This document shows, one piece after another, positions 23,585 through 33,698 of a stretch of 64,000 nt of DNA (positions are counted from its first letter, which is position 1; every line of letters starts with the position of its first letter). Location of the stretch: positions 40,741,719-40,805,718 of the forward strand of contig OX424560.1 of NCBI GenBank assembly GCA_949152475.1, read 5' to 3'. The DNA is from Terebella lapidaria. Its lineage: Eukaryota > Annelida > Polychaeta > Terebellida > Terebellidae. The notes beneath the pieces were generated by a model that saw nothing but the letters and a program-made list of their open reading frames with translations, searched no databases and had not been told where the DNA came from. Position numbers and translations under genes: made by a program.

Positions 23585-23830
23585 TATATTTGTGCTTGGA
23601 GGCAAATATCAACTATATTTGAAGCAACGCTGTAGAGCACACCTATTATTAGTTGAATATTCTTAATTATATTTACTATCTTCAAAAGCTTCTATTGACA
23701 CGGATAGGAATATTTCGTGAACTTCATTATTGTGCTTGGACCTGAATATTTATCATTTTTGAAGTAACGCTGTAGAGCACGCCTATTTTGGATTGACTAT
23801 TTTGAATTATATTCACTTTGAAGTATAGAA
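23585..23830. repeat. ~141-bp tandem duplication upstream of Helentron 1
   Basis: A unit with TTGTGCTTGGA, TTGAAG(C/T)AACGCTGTAGA and GCAC(A/G)CCTATT is present twice, near 23591 and 23732. It may be a sub-terminal repeat of the Helentron or host sequence next to it. Confidence 0.7.
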
Positions 23831-23951
23831 TTGCACCAGAAAACTAGTACAAAACCATAAGGAAAATAGTTGTTTTCTATAACAAATAAATACAAACAAG
23901 GAATAAACATTTGTACAGTGAGGATATCTGAGTTTGTGTCCAAGTTTGTAT

Positions 23952-24020
23952 ACTTAACTCTGTTGATCCTATCAAGAGGTGTGTTGGAAATAACTAATCC
24001 AAAAGTATTAGCTGAGACCA
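23952..24020 (+). promoter_or_regulatory. conserved 5' leader block of Helentrons
   Basis: TTAACTCTGTTGATCC (from 23954) and AAAAGTATTAGCTGAGA (from 24001) match, in the same order and at nearly the same spacing, CTAACTCTGTTGGTCC and AAAAGTATTGCTAAAGA upstream of Helentron 2 (minus strand, 52600 down to 52550). An AAGAGGTG string lies nearby in both. Conservation between two diverged elements outside the gene suggests a promoter or a cis-acting 5' end. Confidence 0.6.
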
Positions 24021-24089
24021 CTCATTGTGTATCATACCAGAATATAACAACATCATTAGATACAGAGCTGAATCTTCTACTGAGAAAAA

Positions 24090-27000
24090 ATGCCAAAACG
24101 CAAGAGTGAAGCACAGCGGCGGAAAGAAATGAAGGAGAGAATGAGAATAAAGCGAGAACAAGAAACAATAGAACATCATAAAAACAGACTTGAACAAGAA
24201 CGGAAAAGTAGATTAGAAAAACGGTTGAGTGAAACGCCGAAACAAAAGCGGCAGAGACTTGACAAACAAAATGATATCCAGAGAGATTCACGAGCGAAAG
24301 CAACACCAACACAAAAGCGGCAGAGACTTGAGAAGCAAAATGATATCCAGAAAGATTCACGAGAGAAAGAAACACCAACACAAAAGCGGCAGAGACTTGA
24401 CAAACAAAATGATATCCAGAGAGATTTACGGGAGGAAGAAACACCAAAACAGAAACGGCAGAGACTTGATGAGAAAATCAAACTGCAGAGAAAATCACTC
24501 GAAAATGAAACACCAAAACAAAAGCGACAGAGACTTGACAAGCAAATCTATATCCAGAGAGATTTACGAGAGAAAGAAATACCAAAACGAAAGCGGCAGA
24601 GACTTGACAAGAAAATCGAAATCCAGAGAAAATCACTCGAAAATGAAACACCAAAACAAAAGCGGCAGAGACTTGACAAGAAAATCGAAATCCAGAGAAA
24701 ATCACTCGAAAATGAAACACCAAAACAAAAGCGGCAGAGACTTGACAAGAAAATCGAAATTCAGAGAAAGTCACTCGAGAATGAAACACCAAAACAAACG
24801 CGACGAAGACTTGACAAGAAAAGTGAAATCCAGAGAAAGTCACTCGAAAATGAAAAACCAGAACTGAAGCGACAAAGACTTGACAAGAAAAAAAACACTC
24901 AAAAAGTCATGCGTGGTCAACAGAACAGTGAAAATAAATCTGTAATTTCGAATTTTCTCATAAAGGTTAAGGACTCTGCTAACTATATTTGTTGTTCATG
25001 CCATCGATTACTATTCAGGATGACGGTTACACGACTAAATGAACAAAAGTATCAGAAAGCTTCCAAATCGCTTTTGAATGAAGTTCTGTCGTTTCGATTG
25101 AAGTCTTATGATGGCAATGAATGGATTTGCAGAACATGTGATTTGACGCTGAAAAGGGGAAAGCTACCAGCGCAAGCAAAGGCCAACAATTTATCATTGG
25201 TGGAGCAACCGCCTGAATTACGAGATCTCAACCCACTTGAAGTCAGACTTTTGTGCCAGAGAATACCATTTATGAAGATGATCGCTTTACCTAGAGGCAA
25301 ACAACATGGAATTCACGGGCCAGCTGTGAACGTGCCAGCGAAACTGGATGCAGTGTGTCAGCTCTTGCCAAGGCTGCCATCAGAGTCCCAAATCTTACCC
25401 ATGAAGCTCAAAAGACAATTGAGGCATTCTAGTCATTACATACATGCACATGTACGACCTGATGTTTTGATGAATGCATTGAGATGGTTAAAACAAAACA
25501 ATCCTCACTATAGTATGATAAAAATAAATGACAATTGGGCTGAGGACAGTGCAAAAGATGACATTGATCTTTGGCAAGCAATGAATTTGGACACTGAAGT
25601 AGCCTGTGAAAAGAATGAGAAAAACACAGATAAGAATGATGGACATATCAAACTGCCTAACACAAATGATGAGGAACCGGTTTCAGCAACATCAGCCATC
25701 AACAGTTATGAAGTTGTATCTATGTCTGATATAAAAAAGTCGAGTCGAAATGACTATGAGAAACTAGCCATGCTGGCAAGGCGAAGTAACATGAACATTA
25801 TCGATGTGCCAGGAGATGGAAATTGTATGTTTTATGCAGTTTGGTATCACCTCGAAAGGATAGGTATAACTGACACAAATCCACGTCTATTGCGAACATA
25901 TGTTTCTGAGTTCATGCAACAGAATCGAGACAATTATATCGATTTCATAGGGACAAGAATTGCGAGTCAAGATTTGTCAAATGCTGACACTGAACAACCT
26001 ACTGTAGAGGACATGGTTATCGATGAGATAGGCGATCGAGATTCACAAAGAGAAGTCCAATGGGTCAGGTATCTTAATGAACTAGAGAACGGAAATCTTT
26101 GGGGTGACAATATAATACTACAAGCTATCGCTGACATGTACGTTTTGACAGTGAATATACACGCAACCACATCTAACACAATAATAGTTGTGACACCCCA
26201 GACTGGAAACAGTAACATGCCTGTGATTGATCTTGGGTTAATTGCACAGTCTCATTATGTGATTTTCGAGCCATGTGTTTCAACTGACAATGGTACAAAA
26301 TTAAATGACAATATAATTGAAAAATGTGTCTCTAATATGGACAGTGATGAAGATACTGATGAGCTGGCAAGTGAAGATGAACATGCTTTTGAAGAAGCTT
26401 CGAAAGTGCGTGGTTTGCCTTATGAATCAAGCATGGTACATGAAGATCCTGAGCTGCTCAACAAACTGATCAGTGTAGCACCAGCAGAAGGCCAGAAACC
26501 AATGCCACTTCTGAGTGACCCTAACTTTGAAGAACTCTCGAATCCAGACAAATACCCAGATGGCTCCAATGCAATGACAGCCGAACGCCCCTGTCAACTG
26601 ACCCCGCGAAGGTACTTTAATCAAAGGATATTAGATGTTGATGGTCGGTTTGGGGCAATTGAGTATATTCTGAGCGCACAATATGCCACAGAAAGTAAGC
26701 AAGTCACGAGTGACATCAACCATTATATTTTTAGAAGAGCCAGCGGAAAAGATTATCAAGGAAAACACCTAAATGTTGGGATGGTTAAAACTGTTGAACA
26801 AATGAAAGGTTTTGTCAAAGCAGATCATGCATACAAAATGTTGAAAAACGTACGAGGAACACCAGCTTACTTCCAGACTGTTTTTTATGATGTGTTAGCT
26901 ATGGTTCGTCAGCTTGGAATACCAACATGGTTTTTCACTGTATCTGCAGCTGACATGCAATGGCCGGATGTTATACAAACGATAGCCAGACAATTTGGAA

Positions 27001-30000
27001 CACATTTGAGTGATCAAGATGTCAAAGAGTTGTCCTTTGTACAACGAGCACAATGGTTGAGACGGAACCCAGTTACTGCTGCAAGACAGTTTCAGTACAG
27101 ATTGGAACTTATGTTCAAAGATGTTCTCAGGTCTAATGCTAAGCCCCTAGGAGAAATTGTTGACTATGTTATTCGAATTGAATTTCAAGCTCGTGGGTCT
27201 CCACATGCACACACTCTTTTGTGGGTGAAAAATGCACCAAAGACAGATACTGATTCTGATGAAGATATTGTGTCATTCATAGACAAGCATATTACCTGTG
27301 AAATTCCTGACGATGACACTGACCTGGGGGAGCTTGTGACGAAGTTACAAACGCACACACATTCGTCTTACTGCAAGAAAAAGGGACATTGTAGATTCAA
27401 CTATCCACGACCACCATGTCCACAAACAATCATAGCAAGAGAACCAGACGACCCAGAAACTGGAAAGTGCAAGAAAGAGAAAGCCGCAGATACTCTGAGG
27501 AAAGTGAAGGAGGTCATGTGTGATGAGAGCACACCAAAAGATAGTAACCTGGCTGGCATTCTAGAAAAAGCAGAGTTATCTCCAGAAGAGTACCTAGGAG
27601 CATTGCATGTGTCACAGAGAGGTACAAATCTAATTTTGAAGAGGTCACCACAGGAAACTTGTGTTAATGCTTACAACTCCACTGTACTGAAAGCTTGGCA
27701 GGCAAACATTGATGTACAGTACATCTTTGATGCATATGCTTGTGTTATGTACGTGGCAGCATATATGACAAAAAATGAGAAAGGTATAGGCGAACTCCTA
27801 AAACAAGTATGTAAAGAGCATAAAGATCAGGAAATCAAGTCTATGCTACGGCGTGTGGGTTCCACATTCTTGAATAAACGTGAACTCAGTGCACAGGAAG
27901 CAGTGTACCGAATATTGTCGATGCCGATGAAAAAATTCAGCAGAGAAGTCTTGTTTGTGAACACTGATAAAAAGAGTGAAAGGGCAGCGGTTTTAAAGCC
28001 ACAAAAAGAACTTGATGAGCTTGAGGACTCTGATGAGAATATCTTCCAAAGTAATATTATCGAAAGATATTCACTGAGACCAGCTTGCATCGAGAACATG
28101 TGCCTTGCAGATTTTGCATGTAATTACAAAGTGACTCGTGTAAATCCAGACGATGCTACGGATGACAGTACTCCTATTGTGTTAGAAGTAGAGGAGCAAG
28201 TGGACGATCGAGAACGGCTCCCGAAACATATTCGGTTGAAAAACTCTGCTGGTGTCATGCTAAGGCGAAAACGAGAGGCAGTTATCAGGTTTTATAAGTT
28301 CAGTCTCGAAAAAAAACCAAGTGACTTCTATAGGGCGAAACTGATGCTATACCTTCCATGGAGAAACGAAGACACTGATCTGTTGGCAAATTATCCTGAT
28401 CATGCATCACACTATTTTGCAGTGGAGGAGTCTATCCGTGAAAATGAAAGAAAATTCACAGAGAATTTGGAACTGATAGAGCAGGCTGTGGAGAACAATG
28501 AACGATATGGACCACCAGAACATGTATGGGCAGATATTGCACCTGGTGCAGAGCACGAAAATTTGCAAGACGTGAATGAAGGTGTTGATGTAGAGAGAGA
28601 CATTGACCAGGAAGATCTTGATGACAATGCTGCTATGATAGAACAGGCAGGTGTCCAACATACCTCAGAAATTGTTGCAAGATATCAAGCAGAGTCTGAA
28701 AAAGAGACACTTGAAGATGGTGATTATCGCAGAATGGTTCGTGAACTGAATAATAAACAAGCAGAAATTGTGCTTTACAACAGAAAATGGTGTAAAGAAA
28801 CAGTGATCGCTCTGAGAGAAAACAAGCCTGTTAAACCATATCATATATTCCTAAGTGGACCCGGTGGTGTTGGAAAATCACACGTTATCAAACTTATCCA
28901 GTCAGATACCAAGAAACTGTTGCGTGTGTTAAATAAGATAAAGCCATCTGATATCACTGTACTTCTACTTGGGCCGACTGGTGTTTCTGCTTTTCAGATT
29001 AGGGGAATGACTATACATTCTGCATTATTGCTCCGAACAAAAAAATATGGATGTGATCAGCTTTCATTTGAGAAACTGAATAGTTTGCGATCAATATTCG
29101 AGAATCTTCACTTGATTATCATTGATGAGATATCTATGGTAGGATCAGACATGTTACTGGACATTCACAAAAGACTTGAGAAAATCAAAGGTGAGACAGG
29201 AGAATCATTGTTCGGAAATGTATCAGTCCTGGCAGTTGGAGATATGTATCAACTTCCCCCTGTGAAACAGTCTAACGTTTTTCAACCTGTGCGTGACCCA
29301 GTCGAGCGACTCAGCGGCAACATATGGAAAGATAATTTCAGTGTGCATGAATTAGATGAGGTGATGCGACAAAAAGATGATAGTACTTTTGCTGAAATGC
29401 TTTGTCGTGTTAGAACAGGAAAGCACACTGCAGATGATATAGCGATGTTGGAATCACGTTCAATCACTGACGAAGACTCAACATACCCAAACGATGCATT
29501 ACACGTCTTTGCATACAACAAAGATGTTGATGACATGAACATAAAAAAACTTAGAGAATTGCAGCCAAATGAAGGAATGCTTTCTTATATTTATGCATCA
29601 GATGATAAGACTGACAGTACTGGTCAACTTAATTTAGAAAAGGTGCATACATCTGCAAAACGCTCAGAAACAGCAGGGTTGCACACAGTTCTGATTTTGG
29701 CGGAAGGGGCGAGGGTCATGTTGACATACAATGTGGACACTGCAGATGGTCTAGTAAATGGTGTACTCGGAACAGTAGAACGGATTGTAAAACATGCCAA
29801 TGGAAAAGCACATGTGGTTCTGATCAAGTTTGACAATGACACTGTTGGACGAAATGCTATTGGTTTGAGTCAATGGAAACAAGAATACCCAAACACAGTC
29901 CCAATAAAAAGACATGAAGGGAGGTACGAGAAAGGGAATAAGAAAGGTGCTCAAATTGCTAGACGACAGTTTCCTCTCACGTTGGCATGGGCAGTGACTA

Positions 30001-30902
30001 TTCACAAATGTCAAGGTCTCACAGTCGATAAAATAGTCGTCAATATGAAAGGAGCAAAGCGTTTTGGGAAGGGACAAGCATATGTGGCATTCAGTCGCGT
30101 GAAGACATTGCAAGGTTTATTCATAGTGAATTTTGAAGCTGCAGGGATAAAAGCCAATGACAAAATCGAAACTGAAATGGAAGAAATGCGTCAAAGCACA
30201 ATTCCTAAAGACGAGTTGAAGTTGATGAATGTTGAAAGACCTGATTGGAAAACTGTAGGACATCTGTATGTGCGATATTTTCTCAAAAAACTTCCTGATT
30301 TACTCAGTGACAGAGTCAGTAATATACTACAACTTGTCGATGTCATGTGTTTCACGGAAACATACTTGACTAAAGAGCACAATGTCAATGTTTTCTGTGA
30401 GAAGTATGGTTACAAGGCATTTAGACAAGATATTCCATCTACTGATGCACACGACGGTCTCCATGGCATTATGGTTTGTGGAAGAAATGAACTGCAAGGT
30501 ACAGATATCACGCCTCGGAACACTGAGGGCATAGAATGCAAAGCGGTAGTGTTTGAAACAATTAAACTGACTATTGTTCTTGTGTACAGAAAACCTTCTT
30601 TTCAATTGACAAGTTTCCTGAATAACTTTAGAATTGTATTAATGAAGCTGCCCCTTGAGACACCAGTAGTTGTGCTAGGTGACTTTAATGATGATCTGAA
30701 TGACAGACAAGAAAGCAAACTAACAGATATGATGACGAAATTAGGATTCAAACAACTTGTGACAAAACCAACTACAGACAGGGGCACATTGATTGATCAC
30801 ATATACTACAACAGGTATAAATTGAATGACGTTTTTGTTGATGTACACGACACCTATTTTTCTGATCATGACACAACATTTCTTTCAATGAAGTTTCAAT
30901 GA
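24090..30902 (+). CDS. Helentron 1 RepHel protein: STPR repeats, zinc finger, OTU, HUH Rep, PIF1 helicase, APE-like endonuclease
   Basis: One uninterrupted frame of 2270 codons. Residues ~46-275 hold ten 23-residue repeats (consensus start ETPKQKRQRLDKK) of STPR type, presumably DNA-binding. A Cys-rich finger follows (CCSCH at 301-305, CRTC at 347-350). An OTU cysteine-protease domain has DGNC with D576/C579 and H722 in SHYVIF. The Helitron-like N region leads to the Rep domain with the HUH motif H1039-A-H1041 and the tyrosine pair Y1221/Y1225 before K1228. The PIF1-type helicase has Walker A GPGGVGKS (1590-1597), Walker B D1679-E1680, and later TIHKCQGLT and AYVAFSR. The C terminus (~2050-2270) is an exonuclease/endonuclease/phosphatase fold with E2090, GDFN (D2198, N2200) and SDHD (D2259-H2260). 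All key residues are present, so it may be active. ATG at 24090 follows an A-rich leader and aligns with the start of Helentron 2. Predicted role: nick, unwind and integrate the element DNA in the nucleus. Confidence 0.95.
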   Translation: MPKRKSEAQRRKEMKERMRIKREQETIEHHKNRLEQERKSRLEKRLSETPKQKRQRLDKQNDIQRDSRAKATPTQKRQRLEKQNDIQKDSREKETPTQKRQRLDKQNDIQRDLREEETPKQKRQRLDEKIKLQRKSLENETPKQKRQRLDKQIYIQRDLREKEIPKRKRQRLDKKIEIQRKSLENETPKQKRQRLDKKIEIQRKSLENETPKQKRQRLDKKIEIQRKSLENETPKQTRRRLDKKSEIQRKSLENEKPELKRQRLDKKKNTQKVMRGQQNSENKSVISNFLIKVKDSANYICCSCHRLLFRMTVTRLNEQKYQKASKSLLNEVLSFRLKSYDGNEWICRTCDLTLKRGKLPAQAKANNLSLVEQPPELRDLNPLEVRLLCQRIPFMKMIALPRGKQHGIHGPAVNVPAKLDAVCQLLPRLPSESQILPMKLKRQLRHSSHYIHAHVRPDVLMNALRWLKQNNPHYSMIKINDNWAEDSAKDDIDLWQAMNLDTEVACEKNEKNTDKNDGHIKLPNTNDEEPVSATSAINSYEVVSMSDIKKSSRNDYEKLAMLARRSNMNIIDVPGDGNCMFYAVWYHLERIGITDTNPRLLRTYVSEFMQQNRDNYIDFIGTRIASQDLSNADTEQPTVEDMVIDEIGDRDSQREVQWVRYLNELENGNLWGDNIILQAIADMYVLTVNIHATTSNTIIVVTPQTGNSNMPVIDLGLIAQSHYVIFEPCVSTDNGTKLNDNIIEKCVSNMDSDEDTDELASEDEHAFEEASKVRGLPYESSMVHEDPELLNKLISVAPAEGQKPMPLLSDPNFEELSNPDKYPDGSNAMTAERPCQLTPRRYFNQRILDVDGRFGAIEYILSAQYATESKQVTSDINHYIFRRASGKDYQGKHLNVGMVKTVEQMKGFVKADHAYKMLKNVRGTPAYFQTVFYDVLAMVRQLGIPTWFFTVSAADMQWPDVIQTIARQFGTHLSDQDVKELSFVQRAQWLRRNPVTAARQFQYRLELMFKDVLRSNAKPLGEIVDYVIRIEFQARGSPHAHTLLWVKNAPKTDTDSDEDIVSFIDKHITCEIPDDDTDLGELVTKLQTHTHSSYCKKKGHCRFNYPRPPCPQTIIAREPDDPETGKCKKEKAADTLRKVKEVMCDESTPKDSNLAGILEKAELSPEEYLGALHVSQRGTNLILKRSPQETCVNAYNSTVLKAWQANIDVQYIFDAYACVMYVAAYMTKNEKGIGELLKQVCKEHKDQEIKSMLRRVGSTFLNKRELSAQEAVYRILSMPMKKFSREVLFVNTDKKSERAAVLKPQKELDELEDSDENIFQSNIIERYSLRPACIENMCLADFACNYKVTRVNPDDATDDSTPIVLEVEEQVDDRERLPKHIRLKNSAGVMLRRKREAVIRFYKFSLEKKPSDFYRAKLMLYLPWRNEDTDLLANYPDHASHYFAVEESIRENERKFTENLELIEQAVENNERYGPPEHVWADIAPGAEHENLQDVNEGVDVERDIDQEDLDDNAAMIEQAGVQHTSEIVARYQAESEKETLEDGDYRRMVRELNNKQAEIVLYNRKWCKETVIALRENKPVKPYHIFLSGPGGVGKSHVIKLIQSDTKKLLRVLNKIKPSDITVLLLGPTGVSAFQIRGMTIHSALLLRTKKYGCDQLSFEKLNSLRSIFENLHLIIIDEISMVGSDMLLDIHKRLEKIKGETGESLFGNVSVLAVGDMYQLPPVKQSNVFQPVRDPVERLSGNIWKDNFSVHELDEVMRQKDDSTFAEMLCRVRTGKHTADDIAMLESRSITDEDSTYPNDALHVFAYNKDVDDMNIKKLRELQPNEGMLSYIYASDDKTDSTGQLNLEKVHTSAKRSETAGLHTVLILAEGARVMLTYNVDTADGLVNGVLGTVERIVKHANGKAHVVLIKFDNDTVGRNAIGLSQWKQEYPNTVPIKRHEGRYEKGNKKGAQIARRQFPLTLAWAVTIHKCQGLTVDKIVVNMKGAKRFGKGQAYVAFSRVKTLQGLFIVNFEAAGIKANDKIETEMEEMRQSTIPKDELKLMNVERPDWKTVGHLYVRYFLKKLPDLLSDRVSNILQLVDVMCFTETYLTKEHNVNVFCEKYGYKAFRQDIPSTDAHDGLHGIMVCGRNELQGTDITPRNTEGIECKAVVFETIKLTIVLVYRKPSFQLTSFLNNFRIVLMKLPLETPVVVLGDFNDDLNDRQESKLTDMMTKLGFKQLVTKPTTDRGTLIDHIYYNRYKLNDVFVDVHDTYFSDHDTTFLSMKFQ
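24225..24914 (+). repeat. 69-bp coding repeats (STPR array) of Helentron 1
   Basis: Ten in-frame copies of a 69-bp unit encode the 23-residue repeat. The three copies between about 24590 and 24790 are nearly identical in DNA, pointing to recent unequal exchange. The 212-codon frame in +3 (24229-24867) and the antisense frames are by-products of this array. Confidence 0.9.
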
Positions 30903-31739
30903 ATCCATGCTATATGTATAAAGCTTCCAATAAAAAATTCTACAAAATTTCAAGAAATAGAAATATGCTAGTGGATTTTGATTCTTATGAGCCATAACAT
31001 TGCAAGCATGGAAAACTGATTTGGAAGCCAATGTTCTAAAGACTTCAAAATATATCTGGAAGTTTTAAGACTACTTTACAGCAATAATCCATTGTTAAAA
31101 TAAGACAAAACTTCATTTGGAGTGAGGAGCGAAAGATATAATAAATATGACATTTACCATGTTTACACTACCGACGTGCTATTCTCTGGCGTGACATCAA
31201 GATCAGGAGAAAAATCTAAATAGCGAGATTACCTTGACGAGACAAGGACTGGATTTCATAGCAACCAGTATGTGAAACACACAAATATATAAATACATTA
31301 AGATAAGTTGCAGTTTGTATCTTCCTGTGTACTGATCAATCTTCAAAATAGAACATTTTTCTTATCAACTACCAAAGAATTCCATAAACAGTGGGTGGTC
31401 CATTTTACACAGATGAAACGGGCAAGATATACCAGGTTGTGAAAATCCAGCAACATTCCCAATATTTGTGGCCAGCAATCTTTTCGGTATAATATTGTAC
31501 GTCTACAAATATGCTTGGGTAATGTTGAATACACAAAAATCATACAATAGAGCAAACTAGGGATATACGTGTTGATAAATAAAAAAATGAATCATTTTAG
31601 GTGCTGCGGATGATTGCTTGAATCAATTTTAAACCAAAAAACAGGAGACATTCATTGCTAGATCTATTAACGTAACATAAAATGTGGTAGAGAAAAACTC
31701 ATTATAAGGGCATCGCAATAATACATCTAATATTAAAAT

Positions 31740-31872
31740 GAAGTGAATTATTATAGGTAATTGACTGGATACAGTGTTTGAGGCCCGAGGTCGTGTCTGG
31801 GCCGCAGCTCAGACACGACCGAGGGCCTCAAACACTGTATCCAGTCGAATAACTTATTATTATATGCCACTT
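31740..31872. repeat. long palindrome (hairpin)
   Basis: The arm GACTGGATACAGTGTTTGAG, continuing into GCCC from 31763, is matched perfectly for 24 bp by its reverse complement ending at 31846. The inner part (GGTCGTGTCTG / CAGACACGACC) also pairs with only a few mismatches, leaving a tiny centre. AT-rich flanks extend the symmetry imperfectly from about 31740 to 31872. It could be a foldback MITE or a structural part of the Helentron 3' region. Confidence 0.9.
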
Positions 31873-32232
31873 CACGGTATGCACACACGTCGGGAGAGAT
31901 ATGATTACAAATGTTGACTTTTATAGCCATTTTAGACTCTGAAAGCAAATAATTTTGTAGACATTTTCATGCACTACAAAATCAAAAACGTCATTTCACC
32001 AGCGCATGAATGCGAAATCGTCATAAGACCGTCGGTTGCTGTGCGCGACGCCAGTCAATATGAAGGAGGCCAATACCGCAGTATATCGGACCAATTGCAT
32101 TCTGTGTAATCCATTGTAGCATTTTCGTAGGCATATAATAATTATAATTACAATACGTTCATGTGCTAATTTAATGAAGTATATTGAGTATATCTCAAAT
32201 CAAAATGTAATCATCAAAAATGTATCTTTCCA

Positions 32233-32362
32233 TATCCCCCCCCCCCCCCGGAGGGGAGGGGGAATAATTTTCCAAAAGTGTATGTTTTGATAATTTCATA
32301 AAGTGTATTTTTTAATACACTGACGTTTGTTTCGCTGAAATTTCCGGGGGGGGGGGGGTGTA
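32233..32362. repeat. poly-C and poly-G tracts
   Basis: A run of 14 C followed by GGAGGGGAGGGGG (from about 32236) and a run of about 14 G (from about 32344) lie ~100 bp apart in inverted sense. They can form intramolecular pairing or G-quadruplexes. Homopolymer length may be affected by sequencing error. Confidence 0.7.
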
Positions 32363-33315
32363 TAATTTGGTATATGAGGATATTTTGTGCTGAGAATGCG
32401 ATACATCTGTAGATAGTCATACATGCACGTGATATTTTTATTGTATTGATCCCAATGTGTCAAAATGTTTACGAACGTATACTAGTATATCCCAAATGTG
32501 ATATCTGGTAAATGGAACTTTTATGGCACAATGGTGTACGATGGTCTACTTTATTTTTTTATGGTCAAGTTAAAATGAGATATGTTATTGCATGCTGCCA
32601 TATGACTATCGTTTTGCCCTGGTTGGTTGTCATTCTCGTTATGCTTAAGTTTATTAATTGTCATGAGTTCAAGAGATTTTCACTGTTTTATTCCTGATTT
32701 TATTGATAGCAGTATGTACATGATATTGTATCCAATGAAAATTTTGTGTTTGGGTGTAATGCCTAGATACGTTATGGGCGTCAGGAATAATGCATTGCTG
32801 GTAAAAGGTTGAATAATTTATGTATATAGCATATATTTATAGCATACTTTTTTTACCCTGCAGTAATAATACATATCAATTGAGTGTTTATGTCATTCAT
32901 CGGTAGTCATTTTTTTCGGTGTGTAGATTATCGATTATGTGTATCGTTAAGTATTGTGTGATATCCCAGTTCATTCACTCTTGCTTCATTTTCAGTTCGA
33001 AAGTGTTTCACTAAGATTTGAAATTTTAAAACAGAATGTCAAATAATTTTCACTGATGTGTGTTATTTATCTTTTTAAAAAACACCCAGTCCTTCAAAAC
33101 ACGTGTATGGGTTACAATATACAATTGGCTAAATTTAGCACCTGATAACATGGCTTGTCTTTGCTGTTCATATGTGCATACGCATTTTGAGATGCAGCCA
33201 AATACGTGACTTTCGATCGAATATACGTGCATGTTGATGTATATAATTGCTCTACCAATTATGGTGTCGCATTTTTTGTCAGGATTGTCAATTGTGTAAA
33301 TTTTTGTTTTCATAG

Positions 33316-33560
33316 CTGCTCATATGCAGCTGAGCATTTGTAGTGCACTGACCTTTTTGTTTACACACTAAACTGTTGTCATGAGGTTTAATTTCTCGGA
33401 TTCATTAAAATGGCACTGACGATCGAATGTTTTATCAGAATTGCCTGTGTAACTTTCTATTTGCATGGCTACTCATATGCAGTTGAGCACTTGTAGGGCA
33501 CTAACCTTTCTGTTGTCATGAGTTGTGAGAATCTCATATTCATTCCACACATTCAGTGGT
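33316..33560. repeat. ~153-bp direct duplication in the Helentron 1 3' region
   Basis: CTCATATGCAG, TTGAGCA(T/C)TTGTAG and CACT(G/A)ACCTTT, then GTTGTCATGAG, occur at about 33318-33400 and again at about 33470-33530. Confidence 0.75.
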
Positions 33561-33662
33561 AATGATATTGTATACAGTTCTGATATTTGACGGAATGTAG
33601 TTCATGACATCGACCTTCCATATCAACATGTCATCGTCATCATCTGCATAATCATTCATCAT

Positions 33663-33698
33663 GCCTCTGGCGTGGCATTAAGTTGCCCGTAAGCAAAT
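33663..33698 (+). promoter_or_regulatory. conserved 3' motif of Helentrons
   Basis: GCCTCTGGCGTGGCATTAAG followed by TTGCCCGTAAGC. The same 32-nt block occurs twice downstream of Helentron 2 in the same orientation relative to its gene (43384-43421 and 43447-43484 on the minus strand). It is outside any gene, so it is a candidate cis-acting 3' sub-terminal signal. Confidence 0.65.

Noticed and set aside
24022..24867. Antisense and +3 frames (121-212 codons) over the Helentron 1 N terminus
   Set aside because: Shadows of the in-frame 69-bp repeats of the RepHel gene.
32233..32362. A MITE bounded by C and G homopolymers
   Set aside because: The sequence outside the homopolymers is not convincingly inverted and no target duplication is seen.
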